Origin: Pelomyxa schiedti
Lineage: Eukaryota; Evosea; Pelobiontida; Pelomyxidae
NCBI GenBank assembly: GCA_020536535.1
Contig: JAHLWZ010000790.1
Location: 310,001-374,000, forward strand
Length of the DNA stretch: 64,000 nt
Direction: 5' to 3'
This document shows positions 35,401 through 47,600 of the stretch, piece after piece. A model generated the notes under the pieces. It was not told where the DNA came from. It made no database searches and saw only the letters and a list, made by a program, of their open reading frames with translations. A program made the translations under genes and the position numbers. Each line of letters starts with the position of its first letter. The stretch's first letter is position 1.

Positions 35401-37797
35401 TGGGCCTGGTGCATCCAAAGGTGACTCCTATGCAATTATGTATATTCTCGACAATTCTACCCAACTTATATATGCTGCTGGTTACGTAAATCATACCACC
35501 CTGCAAATATACATTCCTGATGGGTCTGGTGCAAATCATACAATTTCTGTACCCTCCACCACACAATCCTTTTATTTGACTAAATACAGGTTAAAGTGAA
35601 AGACCAGATGTCAAATATTTTCAATTACAGCTATTACGGTTTGTAACTTTTTACAAAATTTCCAAAGTTAATATCCCCTAGGTCCTGAAGTCTCATCCGC
35701 AAGTGCCGTTGATACTTCCGGTAACCAACAGACTGTAATTTCTGGAAAAAACATGGGGCCAGTAGGCACAGAGCTTCAAGTTACAATTAATGGCCAACTG
35801 TGCGCAAGGCCATCAGTTACAGAAGCCCACACCACGATTGCCTGTACTCCTCCAGTTGGTGCAGGAGCAAATCTTACACTGAACCTTTCTGTGGGTGGTC
35901 AATCTTCCTTCTGGAAATATTTCAGCTATAATAGTGCGTGCCTTACCCCTCCATTCACGACTCACTATGAATAGGCCCAACTGTAAGTTATATAACGTTG
36001 GCTCCCACCAGTGGCCTTTCCCCAATACAAATCACTGGGACAAATTTTGGTCCAAATAATACACACTTGAGTGTCACCATTGATGAGGGTAGTGTTCCTT
36101 TGACCTGTCAAAATCCACGAGTCATTGAACCCCATACCACAATTTCGTGTTGGCCTCCAGTGGGTGTTGGAGCTCTAAAGACACTTCGTGTCAGTGTATG
36201 GGTGGACGGAAGTCAACCTCTTTCTACATTTGGGGTGTTCTCCTATCTTGGTAACTATTTCTATTCTCTTCACTATTCTCAAAGCCACTAGCCCCAGTTA
36301 TTCACTCTGTTACACAGTCCAGCACGGCTGGCCTGGATCTGATTACAATTGTTGGTGACAACTTTGGTCCCCTTGGTACAAATATTACAGTAACTGTCGG
36401 AGAGAACTCATGTGCCAATGCAAGTGTTATTGTCAATCATACACACATAACATGTTTATCCCCTCCTGGAACTGGAAAAGAACTACCAATTTGTGTTTAT
36501 ATCGCTAACCAGATTGGGTGTGGAAGTTTCTCATACTTTGGTATTCTTAAACTATTTACCAAAGTGATAATGTTTCACTTAGGCCCCTCAATAACTGGTG
36601 CCACACCCACTCCTACAAGTGGTACATTCGACACAATAATCAATGGAACCAACTTCGGCACAAGCAATGAAATAAGTGTCTATATAAATGGACTTCCTTG
36701 TATAAATGTGGCTGTTTCCATCCCGCACCTACAAATTTCATGTACCACACCCCCTGGCAGTGGGAAAAACCTCACCTTAGAGTTGTACATCCCAAGTCGA
36801 GCAAGTATTTACTCACAGAAAACCTCATCTGTGTTCTCATACTTCGGTTTCTTCCTCCCTTTTGCTACCCTGTGCTAAATTTCTCACTCAGCTCCAATTG
36901 TTGTATCCGCGACTTCAACTCTCACTGACGGGACCACCCCAACAACGATATTTGGGTCAAATTTTGGTCCTAACGGAGGAAGTTTGGCAGTGAGAATTGG
37001 CGGGAAGGAATGCTCCAATGCACAGATACTTGATGATAGCAACATAAAATGTTATCCACCACCAGGAGTTGGAAAGAACAATCTGGTTGAAGTCGATATT
37101 CCAGCCACATCCAGATATATGCAATCTACCTCTGCTTTGGTTTTCTCGTACTACGGTACTAGTTATTATCCCTTTATGATACTTACTCTTTTCCCCTCCC
37201 TTTTGAAGCTCCTACTTTCTCTTCCTCCACTCCAATTGCCACCGATGGAAGTGCAACGCTGTACATTTTTGGGACTGGCTTTGGACCACAGGATACTATT
37301 GTTTCAGTAACAATAAATAATGAAACTGAGTGCTCAGGGCCTATCGTTTCCTCCGCACATGGGGTAATTACTTGTACACCCGGGGCAGGAGTTGGAAGGA
37401 ACAAGTTAATCACAATCTTTGTACCAGCCAAGGGCATGCCGTCTACACAATCTGTGAGTGGCTATTTTTCGTATACTGGTAAGTTTATCACATCTTTGTG
37501 CAACTACTTATCCACTTGAATGTAGAACCTACTGTAATATCGTCCACACCAGCCAATACAGATGCTACCTCTTATACAATAATTACGGGCACAAACTTCG
37601 GCCCTTCTGGAACTACTGTTGGTGTAACAATATCAGGACAACAATGCACGAATGCAACAGTTGCCGTTCCTCACACACAAATCAAATGTTTACCACCTCC
37701 TGGAGTTGGGGCAAATAACACTCTCAAAGTCATCATCCCCAATCCTGATGGACAAGTGGCTTATTCTCAGTTGTTTTCTTATAACGGTCTGGTTCCG

Positions 37798-37828
<31 letters not shown>

Positions 37829-40800
37829 GCACTCAAGGCCCAGTTATCCACAGTATTCCAACTCCACCAACGTCGGGGAATCTGACAATAATATCGGTAT
37901 ATCTCTAATGAGTGTATAACAAAGCCCAACATTTATTTTCAGGGGGCAAACTTTGGGCCAGGAGGAATGAATTATGGAATTGGATATAGGATTGACAATG
38001 GATCTCTAATCTCAGCCACATGGCTTAGTCAAACACACCTCCTTATCCCATTCCCCGCTTCATCAGGAAGCTTCCACACTCTGCAGGTTGTGGTTCGAGA
38101 CTTGCAGTCTGCTGTGGTTTCTTTTAGCTATGCTGGTATAGTATTAACTAACTTTTTCCTTTATTGACAACTCCAAGCTCCTAGTATAATTTCCGCAACT
38201 CCAGCTACTACTGACGGTCTCACCCAAACTATTATCACTGGCGTCAATTTTGGTCCGCTCGGAACTCCTGTTCTTGTTACAATCGAGTCCCAGGGAGTGC
38301 CTGTTGTCTGTTCAAATGCCTCTGTGTCTGTACCACATGTACAGATAACATGCATTCCACCACAAGGAACCGGACAGTCTCATGCTGTAAATCTCGAAGT
38401 TCCACTTGGTACTGGAGCACAATTTTGTTCTGCAAATGTGTTCTCCTATTCAGGTTTTGATCTTTTTTTATGCAAAAAAACAAAAAAAACAAAAAGAAAC
38501 ACTCTCTAATATCTTTCCTGTTTGTTTACATAACAGCTCCAGTAGTGTTATCAGCATCATCAGTTTCCCATTCTGGTGGAGAGACAACTATAAGAGGTAC
38601 AATTACCCTCTTTGTATCTGTTTTAACGTTCAAAGGTGCAAACTTTGGGCAAAACCCTTCTCTTGTCTCCGTCACAATAAACAAGAAAACCTGCAAATCG
38701 CCCACCATTAAAACAGCTCATACTATATTAACATGCCAAGCCCCAGCTGGAAGTGGGTCTTCTCTTGACGTTGTTGTCCTTGTTGATGGCCTGTACTCTG
38801 AGGAGTACCCTGTCTTTGATTATATACAATCTGGGCTCTCAAAGGGTGGGATTGCTGGAATCTCTGTGGCTAGTATATGTGGAGCTGCTGCTCTCTGTGC
38901 CGCCGCTGCCGCTTTTCTTGTTTTCAAGTTTTTCACTTTCCTCCACGCTCTTAATGTTAATATTGTAAAGGCGCAAGAAGGCGGATGCAGAATCCGAAGT
39001 ATCCATGAATTCGTTGCTGCCGGACAACGGGGCATCTGTTGCGTTTGAAGATACCTTCAATATTCCAGACTCAAGGTTGGCTAATATTGAGCCATTGTTT
39101 AACACTATACAGGAATGTGATTCTGAGTGATTTCATTCTTGCGGTGTGAAATCTCATTTTCAAATTAGGGTAACGTCTTTCAGACTTCTGTGTCAACATT
39201 GACTTTTGGCCTGGAATCGCGTCAAGCGGAAGTTGACCAAGTGCTGGAAGAAACCTTGACACTTCACAATGCGACAAAGAAGACAGTTTCATTCAAGTTC
39301 TTTGCACCACGATCATACAAGTACAAGATTGCTTTTGAGCCAGAAGCTGGGGTGATAGATGCGGTTCGTTTTAATACTTGGTACTGTCTCCTGGATCCTT
39401 CTTACTTCATGTAGTCTTATGAGCAAGAGATTACTATAAAGGCTATCATACTGTGTACAACAAGAGTTACTTCCCACGTTACTTTAGCTGCCAACTCAGG
39501 TTATTCCCAAATTTGATTGGAATTGATACTGAAATGTCTACAGGGCATGATTTTGCGAAGGGAGATGTGCAGCACTCCAAAATTGACTTCCACATTGAAT
39601 CGGCTCTTTCTGGTAAGCTAGACCCTGAGGAGATTTCTTTGTCACGTCCTGCTATTGGTAATGCACTGGTAACTACCCCTTTGTGACTGAAAGCATATAG
39701 GTGAAGGGTCTTATGGTTTTGTATATAAAGGTACAAGATTGCTGAATTGCAAGATCTAACAGTACTTTAGGTGATTGGCGAGGCCAACTTGTTGCAGTGA
39801 AGGTATCAACAACGTTTTCTTGTATCTCCATTGTGACATCAAAATAGATTTTAAAGTGCCAGGAATCAACAACCACTGCTATTCGAGAAGATTTCTTAAA
39901 AGAGGTTTGCTTGTTTGCCAAGTGGGTGCCAATTTAATGTTGTGAAGGTGAAAATTATGGAGTCATTCCGCTGTCCACAGGTATTTTGGGGTAAGCCATC
40001 TTTAGTATAACCAACCAAACAAAACAGATTGTCAATTTTGTTGGCGCTGTGTATGTCCCGTCAAAGCTTGCTATTGTTACAGTTTGTTACACTAATTGCA
40101 ATGCTCAAGTAATTACTGACAAACAAGGAATTTATGCCATTTGGCAGTCTCGCTACTCTACTACGCACACAAAGGCTTACAGCTGTTCAAAAAATCAAAA
40201 TGATGCAAGACGCAGCACGTGGGATGAATTTTTTGCATAAGGTGTGCAATTGCAATTGGGTTTTGTAACCTTCCTCACCCTCCCTCAGAGTGGCATACTT
40301 CACAGGTATCAGTTAGCCTCTGGTTTCACTAATACGACAAAGAGATTTAAAACTTGACAATGTTCTGGTTTCCTCTTTGGACCCTGCCTGCGCAGTGTGT
40401 GCTAAAATATCTGACTTTGGCACTACCCGAACAGTGCAAGCAGAGAAAGATGCACTCCAAATGACTCAGGGGATAGGGTACCACTCAAGTGATTCATTTT
40501 GAATGACTTATTTGAACAGAACTCCCGCGTATATGAGCCCAGAAATTTTGAGAAACAGTGACTACAGCTCTTCATCAGATGTGTATAGGTGAGTTCACTT
40601 TGTATACACACTTTCTCACTGAGAACAAAGCTTTGGCGTTCTTCTTTATGCTGTCTTCACGGAGCAAGGTTTCCTCCTCTTACTTTATTTTCTTTTTTTA
40701 CTGGGAAATAGATCCCTATAGTGGTGCAGAATTCGCCACAGCATGGAGTATGTTTGAATTCATGTAGGACAATTCAATCTGACATTTTTGCAGAATTGGC

Positions 40801-40993
40801 TGAATTTGTCATATCAGGGAAAAGGATGGTGATTCCTAGTACAGTTCCAAAAGTGGTGTCTGATTTGATGACAACATGCTGGGACCAAGAGCCCTTGGCA
40901 CGGCCAAGTAATATATATATATTTTATGCTTGACACTCACAGCTCACAGGTTTTGCCGATGTTGTAACAATTTTGGAGCAAATGAAATTATAA
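29482..40993 (+). CDS. Giant receptor kinase: signal peptide, about 29 IPT/TIG domains, TM, beta-sandwich, TKL-type kinase
   Basis: ATG 29482 starts a signal peptide (MRQSLLILVVAIWSLGC) that needs an intron ending at AAAAAAG, about 29559. About 29 IPT/TIG domains of roughly 85-90 residues follow to about 38825, each with an ITGxNFGP-like strand and a C...IxCxPPxGxG motif. The TM segment is at about 38840-38940 (ISVASICGAAALCAAAAAFL), followed by KRKKAD. Cytosolic exons include a beta-sandwich (KKTVSFKFFAPRSYKYKIAF, about 39270-39450). The kinase has the Gly loop IGEGSYGFVYKG, LVAVK, SGILHRDLKLDN, KISDFGTTR and TPAYMSPEIL, and ends WDQEPLARPS...LEQMKL at TAA 40991-40993. HRDLKLDN indicates Ser/Thr specificity of TKL type, and catalytic residues are intact. 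Length is roughly 3,000 residues (estimate). The ligand is unknown; cell-cell or particle recognition is inference. Confidence 0.9.
29600..38825 (+). repeat. Tandem array of about 29 IPT/TIG-encoding exon units, about 300-base period
   Basis: Each unit is an exon of about 250-280 bases plus an intron of about 40-60 bases. Units open with Pro after an Ala/Gly codon split by the intron, and close FSYx or similar before a GT donor. Nearly all intron boundaries checked are phase 1 (G|CA...). Units at about 34600, 35270, 37840 and 38535 have one extra intron just before the G-x-NFG motif. The array explains the regular exon rhythm across 9 kb. Confidence 0.9.
37798..37824 (+). repeat. T27 homopolymer in a TIG intron
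   Basis: An uninterrupted run of about 27 T forms the pyrimidine tract of the intron before the unit starting GPVIHSIPT. Length is prone to assembly error. Confidence 0.9.
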
Positions 40994-41068
40994 CGATCTG
41001 TTTACATATTTTTTGTTGTTGGCTTTTGAAAGGGGCGGGATGATTCCTTCCTAACCATTGAAGTTACT

Positions 41069-42084
41069 TCAAACCGTACCGCGTTCAAGAATCGTTTTTC
41101 TGAACATCCTCAACTTGAATCTATGGGGGAGTAAGAAGTGTAGGCCAGATTTGGGTCGCACAGTTTGATTTGTTGTCAGGCCACAATGTTGAAGTGTGCC
41201 TACACGTAGCTCACGAAGTTTTAGCCCAAAAGCCACAGTCCAAAGAGTAACTGAGTCTACTGGTACATTGATCTTTTCACACAGAAGTTTCTTACCAGAG
41301 AGTTAGCGAGTCACAGAGTGCTAAAGAGGAAACCTTCAAATCCGCTACAGAGGCATTTCCACTCATTTTCAGGGTGTGGGCGGTCGTCCCATAGACCAAA
41401 TTTAGTCTAAGAGGCCTCAATTCGAGCTTTCCGCCACAGCGATGCCGTAAAATTCGTGGTCCTCCCCCGTACCTGTCCAAAGTTCAATAGGAGGCATGCA
41501 CGACTGTCAGTAAAATATTTCTGCAAACCAGTTCCAAAGGAGTTGCCACGCCTTCAATGTGATATCTTCATATTTGTCAGAAATCCTTTCCTGCAATTGC
41601 ACATCATTATCGCCAAAGTCACCAGCACCACCTGGGACAACGAGAGTTGAGTTGTCAATTTGGCCTGGAGGATGTGGATTTGTCTGGAACTCCCGCAACC
41701 ATTTTTTGTTTATGAGGCAGAACACTCCATCTGAATTTCTGATGTCTGCCAGTGACACACTCTCCCTTTGTTTAACAATGGGTGGTAGTCTGTCTAACCA
41801 ACAAATGAACTGTAAGCAATAGCCAGGTAGAATAGTCAATTGACTATGTACACCAACTCTGGAGTGATGCCCACACATCAAAGCAACATGCCTGTTATTC
41901 TCCCTTTCAAATCAACTATGCTTTTAGTGCAAGGCCCCAAGGAAAGAGTAGATTTGTATTAAAAACGGGCCACCCACCATTCATCGAAATTCCTTTGCTC
42001 GGTTGTGTCAATGTCACGAGACGAAGGGACACTCTCGAATGATGGGTCTTCCCACGTGCGGTACTGCCAATTCCGCCACAACAT
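41069..42084 (-). CDS. DUSP-UBL domain protein without visible peptidase
   Basis: ATG 42084 (MLWRNWQYRTWEDPSFE). Introns join DEW to HVALMCGHHSR and on to FICWLDRLPP. The DUSP domain has the hallmark CLINKKWLREFQ, PPGQIDNSTL, ITLKAWQLLWNWF and GGGPRILRH. A ubiquitin-like segment follows (KLELRPLRLNLVYG, SVADLK, then CEKINVPVDSVTLW). The frame closes at TCA/TGA 41069-41071; the last residues after SGLHFLLPH are less certain. In USP4/11/15-type enzymes DUSP and UBL precede the catalytic domain, but no Cys-box or His-box is seen here and the gene ends about 76 bases from the TIG-kinase stop. It may be a stand-alone adaptor of ubiquitin signalling (inference). Confidence 0.75.
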
Positions 42085-42231
42085 GCTGTCCTTATATCGG
42101 AGAAACCGTTTGTGCAAATTGTGGGAAGGCGGCGATGAGAGGCCGACGTGGCTGATGAAAAAACACTTCCCGTTTTAAGGTGAAACTTTAAGGCGTGGTC
42201 GGTTACAAAGGGAAAAAAAAAGGCAGGACAC
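42085..42231. promoter_or_regulatory. Divergent spacer, DUSP-UBL / ArfGAP
   Basis: Only 147 bases separate the two starts, the tightest divergent pair in the window. No motif recognised beyond a TTTTAAGG...TTTAAGG near-repeat at about 42172-42194. Confidence 0.4.
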
Positions 42232-42683
42232 ATGGACGTTACACACATCTTTGCAGAGCAGCAGGCCATAAACGACAACAATGTACTTGGGTTGATGTAC
42301 ATCCCCTTCTTCTTAGATGTTTCTTGTAGAAGTGCTTCCACTGCAACGCGGCCAACCCCAGATGGGCATCACACACAAACGGAATTTACGTGTGTCTAAA
42401 CTGTGCGGGGCTCCATCGGGCACTGGGGGTGCATATCTCCCACATCAAGTAAGAGACATCCGTCAGCAAATTTGTTGTTGACTGTTCCCCCCAACTTCGT
42501 GCCACTAGGTCACTGACACTGGATACATGGAAACCTGCTGAAGTTCAGACAATGCAACATGCCGGGAATGCTGTATTCCGGCGATACCTGATGGATCACG
42601 GCGTCATGGACATGTCACCGAACATGTTGTCTTCTGATGTGGCTCGTGGTTGGAGGGAGTACCTTGCCTCCAAAAAGGACTAA
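42232..42683 (+). CDS. Minimal ArfGAP-domain protein
   Basis: Start ATG 42232 (MDVTHIFAEQQAINDNN). Two introns (about 42283-42329 and 42449-42508) give a protein of about 120 residues. The zinc finger reads CFHCNAANPRWASHTNGIYV then CLNCAGLHRALGVHIS, a canonical CxxC-x16-CxxC with the catalytic Arg of HRALG. It continues SLTLDTWKPAEVQTMQHAGN and ends WREYLASKKD at 42683. ArfGAPs stimulate GTP hydrolysis by Arf GTPases in vesicle traffic. This copy is little more than the bare domain; known ArfGAPs usually carry long C-terminal regions. It overlaps no other gene and ends 30 bases from the carboxypeptidase stop. Confidence 0.92.
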
Positions 42684-42713
42684 GTTTATGATTTAAGATA
42701 GCTTGTCTTTGTT

Positions 42714-44311
42714 CTATGAGTGTTTTGTCAAAAATGTTGTGAACATATCCAAGCACGCAACGGGTTGTGCGGCTGGAGCCTGGTGACTTGCACCAAGCAC
42801 TATTGTGTGGGTGAGAGTGCGGGCTGTCTTGGTAAAGCCAACAGTTGCGCCATCTATCAACCATGGCTCTTGAACTGCGTTCTTGTAGTCTGCATTTCCT
42901 GTTGGTATTGTCAGGCACTAGGTATGCTGAGAAAGGAGCTACCTGCCCAGTCCAGATTGGTAAGAATATTTTCAGAACCAAGCAAGTTACAAACTAAATC
43001 GAATTGACCTAATCGATTGTGAAAAACGAAGCTTTTAGACTTGTCACTGCATACCACTGTACACTATTATTGGGTAATAATCCAGTAGGTACGTTAAGGT
43101 ATCTACTGCTGGTCTTACAACATCCGACTGGAGGTGCATCTGTACAGCCCCATTTCCAAAAGACCAATCCGTAGTGGCATTGAGTGAACTGGGTTGCTTA
43201 TCATGGATTGCTAGAGAGTGGCAAGGAAGTACCTTTTAATATCGGGAGTATTAAGGTACACAGTCAAGGCGTCAATATTGGGATCAAGTGGATCTCCATT
43301 GAAATATCTCACATCGTATTCATCAACATTTCCGGCTTTTGTGATTACACAATTTGTGACCTACCAGAACTATAAGGGTTCAAGAAAGTTCGTGGAAGCA
43401 CCCACCTCATCAGCTGCAAGAGCTGCGACAACGTATTTTTTGTCCTCATCGGAATCAATGGCAGCCTGATAAGCGGTCTCAAATTTATCTTCAACTGCTT
43501 GGCATCTAATTCAAAGTTAACAGCTAGTTCAATAACCTTTCATAGATACTCTGAAACTTCACGAGATCCAAGTAAGCCTAAAGCAACAGCCCATGGAATG
43601 AGGTTGCGAGTTTGCATGTATGGATATACCCATCCATCACCAAGTCCCAGTCCGTGGAGATTTACAGTAGCACCCTTCAGATTTTCTTGAAGAATTTTAT
43701 TTGCAATCGCAGGGATATCTTGTAATGTGAACAGAAACTTTGGAGAAGGTGTTTTGTACATTTTCCAGCATAACTTTCCCCAAAGATAAACAGAGGATTG
43801 CTCTTGTAATCCGGGAAAAGAGAAAACCATTGTTGCAAACCGTAATAAAACTCAGAAGCAATCTGGGACTCGGAACGGACGTAACTCGAAGAACTTCCTT
43901 TACAAATAAAAAGTGAGTGCAGAGAATGCCATAACAGAATGAAGTAGCACATTAGATACCTACGTAGCCATAACCTGTGCCAGCCGGCTGGTCGAAGTAA
44001 ATCATATTTGAAGCTGTGTGCCACGATAACGGGTTGACTGTGACGGTGCCATCGGCGGCGCACAGATAAGGCCCGTTTTCCAGGTAAGCGCCAGTCAAGG
44101 AACTAACACCTGGGCCACCAGACAACCATATAGTAAGAGGGGCGGTCTTGGGGGTATACGTAGTGCCACCGTACTCCACAAAGTAGTAGTACAGGTGGTT
44201 GTTGTTGGTCTCATTGCTTGGAACATAACCACAGTGAAGAACAGGAGCTGGGGCGGCATCGAGTGTTACGCAAAAGGTGACCACCAACAAGCCGAGGAGC
44301 ACTGGCACCAT
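42714..44311 (-). CDS. S10 serine carboxypeptidase
   Basis: ATG 44311 gives a signal peptide (MVPVLLGLLVVTFCVTLDAAPAP). S10 landmarks follow: HLYYYFVE, LTIWLSGGPGVSSLTG (oxyanion region), ENGPY, MIYFDQPAGTGYGY, and the nucleophile motif LFIFGESYAGK (about 43770). The catalytic Asp is in VYSGQFDLVCN, assembled across an intron at about 43017-43063, and the His in LGASHQAPAAQP near the end. It ends FTTFLTKHS at 42714. The enzyme releases C-terminal residues in a lysosome/vacuole or outside the cell. Two departures from consensus are GGPGVSS instead of GGPGCSS and ASHQAP where most have AGHMVP. All three catalytic residues are present. Confidence 0.92.
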
Positions 44312-44607
44312 TTTTCCGCCTCTTATTTTTAGGGTTTGTCTCTTTGTCGCTGTAAGGCATTTGGGTGCCCCACACGAAAGACCTGCACGAAATAAAGAAA
44401 AATCGAGTGCCGTTTCTGGCGAAGATTCAGGAAATGACAATATTTAATCAATTGGGGGATTTATGCAATGCTGCAGGGAACTAATGCCACCCACTGACAC
44501 CTTTCTACTCGACCATCTGCCAGAGGAGTGGCGCAGATTTGTTGTGTTTGGAAATTTCGCGTTTGGCTGCCTGAAATCATTCTTGTGTATTTTTTCGGAC
44601 CAAGTAC
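44312..44607. promoter_or_regulatory. Divergent spacer, carboxypeptidase / PAXBP1
   Basis: 296 bases between head-to-head starts. A 62-codon plus frame (44463-44648) overlaps the PAXBP1 start and looks spurious. No motif recognised. Confidence 0.35.
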
Positions 44608-47600
44608 ATGAAGCGGACATTCCGACGCAAGCAACAGCACTCCGCTGACGATGACAACGTGACGCCGGTACCTCCCGAATCTGCGCCTGGCACACAGACT
44701 CCCGTGCTTCCAGATCTGGCGCAGCAACAGCAAGCCCAAGTGCCTTCCAATGTAACCCCTACTCCGTCGGTGCCGACTACAGAGGTGTCAGTTTCCAGTG
44801 TTACGAGCACGACGCATGCAACCCACACACATTCCAAGAGAAAGGGTATCTCTCGTGCAGCAATTGCAGTATCGTCTTCATCGCCCCCTAGTGGCGCGGC
44901 CACAACGGGTACCACTGCATCCACCACTATTACAACAACAAAGACTCTTCTGAGCTTTGGTGAGGACGAAGAACCCACACCACAGGTACCTTTAGGCAAC
45001 TATCGTACCGGTTTTCTTATTCTTCCTTCAGTTCCATACAAAACCCATCCAACTTGTAAAGAAAAACCCAAGAAAATTGTCACGGTATTATGTCCTTTCC
45101 CCTTATGTCCTTGTGACACTACGCAGGGACACTTCAGCAGCCACTCCTAGCACGGCTACACGAGCATTTGGGAGTGACACAGGTTTGTACCCCATATATC
45201 GAGGGTGTAGAATGAGCTCAAAAAATACTTTTTAGGTCAGTACACACCTGACAAACTTGCTGATTTGCGACGGAATAGCACCACCATAAAAGCACCTACA
45301 CCAGAAGCTGCACACACACTGCAATCTACAATTACGGTACAGACTTCTACATCACCTGGAATCGCATCCACTCCTGGAAGTATACCAGTCACTCTTCACC
45401 AACTTCCTGCCTCCACACCAGTTGTTTCCTCGGTCATTCCTTTATCCGAAACGGCCGCCGAACTGACTGGGGAAGATGCTATCTCCTTCATGGACAATGG
45501 TATGCGAATTCTCATCTCATTTTTTTTTTAATGAGTGAAGATGGAAATGGAGATGTGCAGCTCACTGAAGAGCAACAACAAGCAGTAAAGGCCAAAAAAA
45601 TGCACATGATGAACGCCATTCCCAGCAAGTCCCCATCAGCGCAGCCTGACTTCATTCCCCTCGACTCTCGACTTGCCCCCAAAATAGGTCTGGTCTCTGC
45701 TGATTAAATTACCATAAGGTTCGACTGTATTTATCGTACCCTTAGGTACACACATGGCCCCTCAGCAGCAGCACTCAAATCGCATCAAGTTCGCAGATCC
45801 GGGGAGGGACACGACAAAAGTTGTTTTGGTTGTGATTTCATACAGTTATTTGGTTTTACATGGTTTTACTCTATTTTAACTTTTTTCTCTAGGAGCCATC
45901 CTCACTCACTGGGGGGGTTGTGGGGGATGACGATGACGATGAAGTGCAGCTCTGGGTCAATGAACAGATCAAGAAAGGGTGTGTTAACAAAGGGGAACTC
46001 GCCAAGTTGAAGGTACGCTCCATTCTTGTGTAATAAATTTCCAAGTTAAAATAATCCCAACAGGAAACTGTGAAGGAGAAGCCGCTAAAACAAGTTCAAC
46101 CTATCCCGTTTGGTGGCAAGTAACCCCAACAAGTCTTCATGTCTCACCTCTTGTAGCACTTCTCCTGAAACCAATTCCAAAAATCAGTGCTGAAGAGTTT
46201 ACTGTAAAATTGGAAGCAGAGCTGAAGTTATCTTCCGAAACTTATTCATCCCAGCAGAGCCAGATGAAACAAGTAGACTGTTTATGACATTTCTTCCGTC
46301 TCACACGCACAGATAAATACTGAAATCGATGAGTGCAACAAAAATCTTAAGGATATTGCAGAATCTCTCCAAAAAGCAACAACTCAAAGCCACATGTTTA
46401 TTGGAATAAAGGAGTACTTGAAAAATCTATTGGATTTGTTTGCTGAGAAGGTATGCCAGAGTTGAAACTACATCATTTTTATGCGAATTTGCGAGCAGGC
46501 CCCACAAATAGAGAGTCTGGAAGAGCGAGTGATGCAAATTGAAGCCCAGCGATCACTTACACGACTTCAAGCTTCTGAGCTTCAGCTGTCATTAGAACTA
46601 AAAGTCGCCCTGGGGGGAGTTGACATAGGTACTCAACACTTATTATTACGTAATTTTACTCCCATTCCACAGAAACTGTGGAGCCAGTAACAAGAACCCG
46701 ATTCCAAAAGAGAAGCTCAAGGTCCGAGTCTCTTGGGGGAGCTGATTTTTCCGACTCTGAAGATGAATCTGCCTTGAAGAACTATAATAGCACATTTGGT
46801 ATGGAGCATGAGCCAAAGCTTTTCCTTACCCTCATTCAGATGCCATCAACCAGGAGGCAGATCGACTCTTTGAGGATGTGGAAGACGACTACAGAGCCAT
46901 TTCTCAGATTAAAGCAGTCTTTGAGGAATGGAAGAAAAATGACCCTTACAGCTATCGTCAGGTTTTTCCAACCCCCAATTATTAAATTACTTACAATACC
47001 AGGCCTATGTATCTCTAAGTGTTCCGTCACTTTTCTCGCCTCTTGTCCGATTTGAAATGTTACAGTGGGACCCCCTATTCAATATTTCCTTTGATAACTA
47101 TGAGTGGTACAAAGTACTACTAGATTATGGCGTTGGTGATGTGCGTCTCTTTAAACTTTGAATGCATAAGCCAATCATCACAGAAAGAAATAAACCCAGA
47201 CGATATGGATTTGTCTTTAGTTCCAACACTTGTGGAAAAAGTTGTGATCCCAAGGGTGAGGCACACAATATCTCGCTGCTGGGATCCCTATTCGCGAACG
47301 CAAAACAAACAAGCTCAGAAGTTAATTGCAGAGTTGTTACCATATGTCGACGCTTCTGCACCCAACTTCAAGGTAGAATCCCTCACTTGACACCCTAACC
47401 GCTCCCCAGGAAATTTTTACTGATGTTCTGGTTTCTATGCACGGGGCAGCAGATAGAGCACCCAAACTTCCAAAATCCCCAGCGGAACCAAACACCCCAG
47501 CCTACAAGAGTTGCATGCGACTTGTATGGCGGATAACACGGGTATGCTCACTTCTTTCTGCTCTTACACTCACACAGTACGTAATAGCTTATCTGCAATG

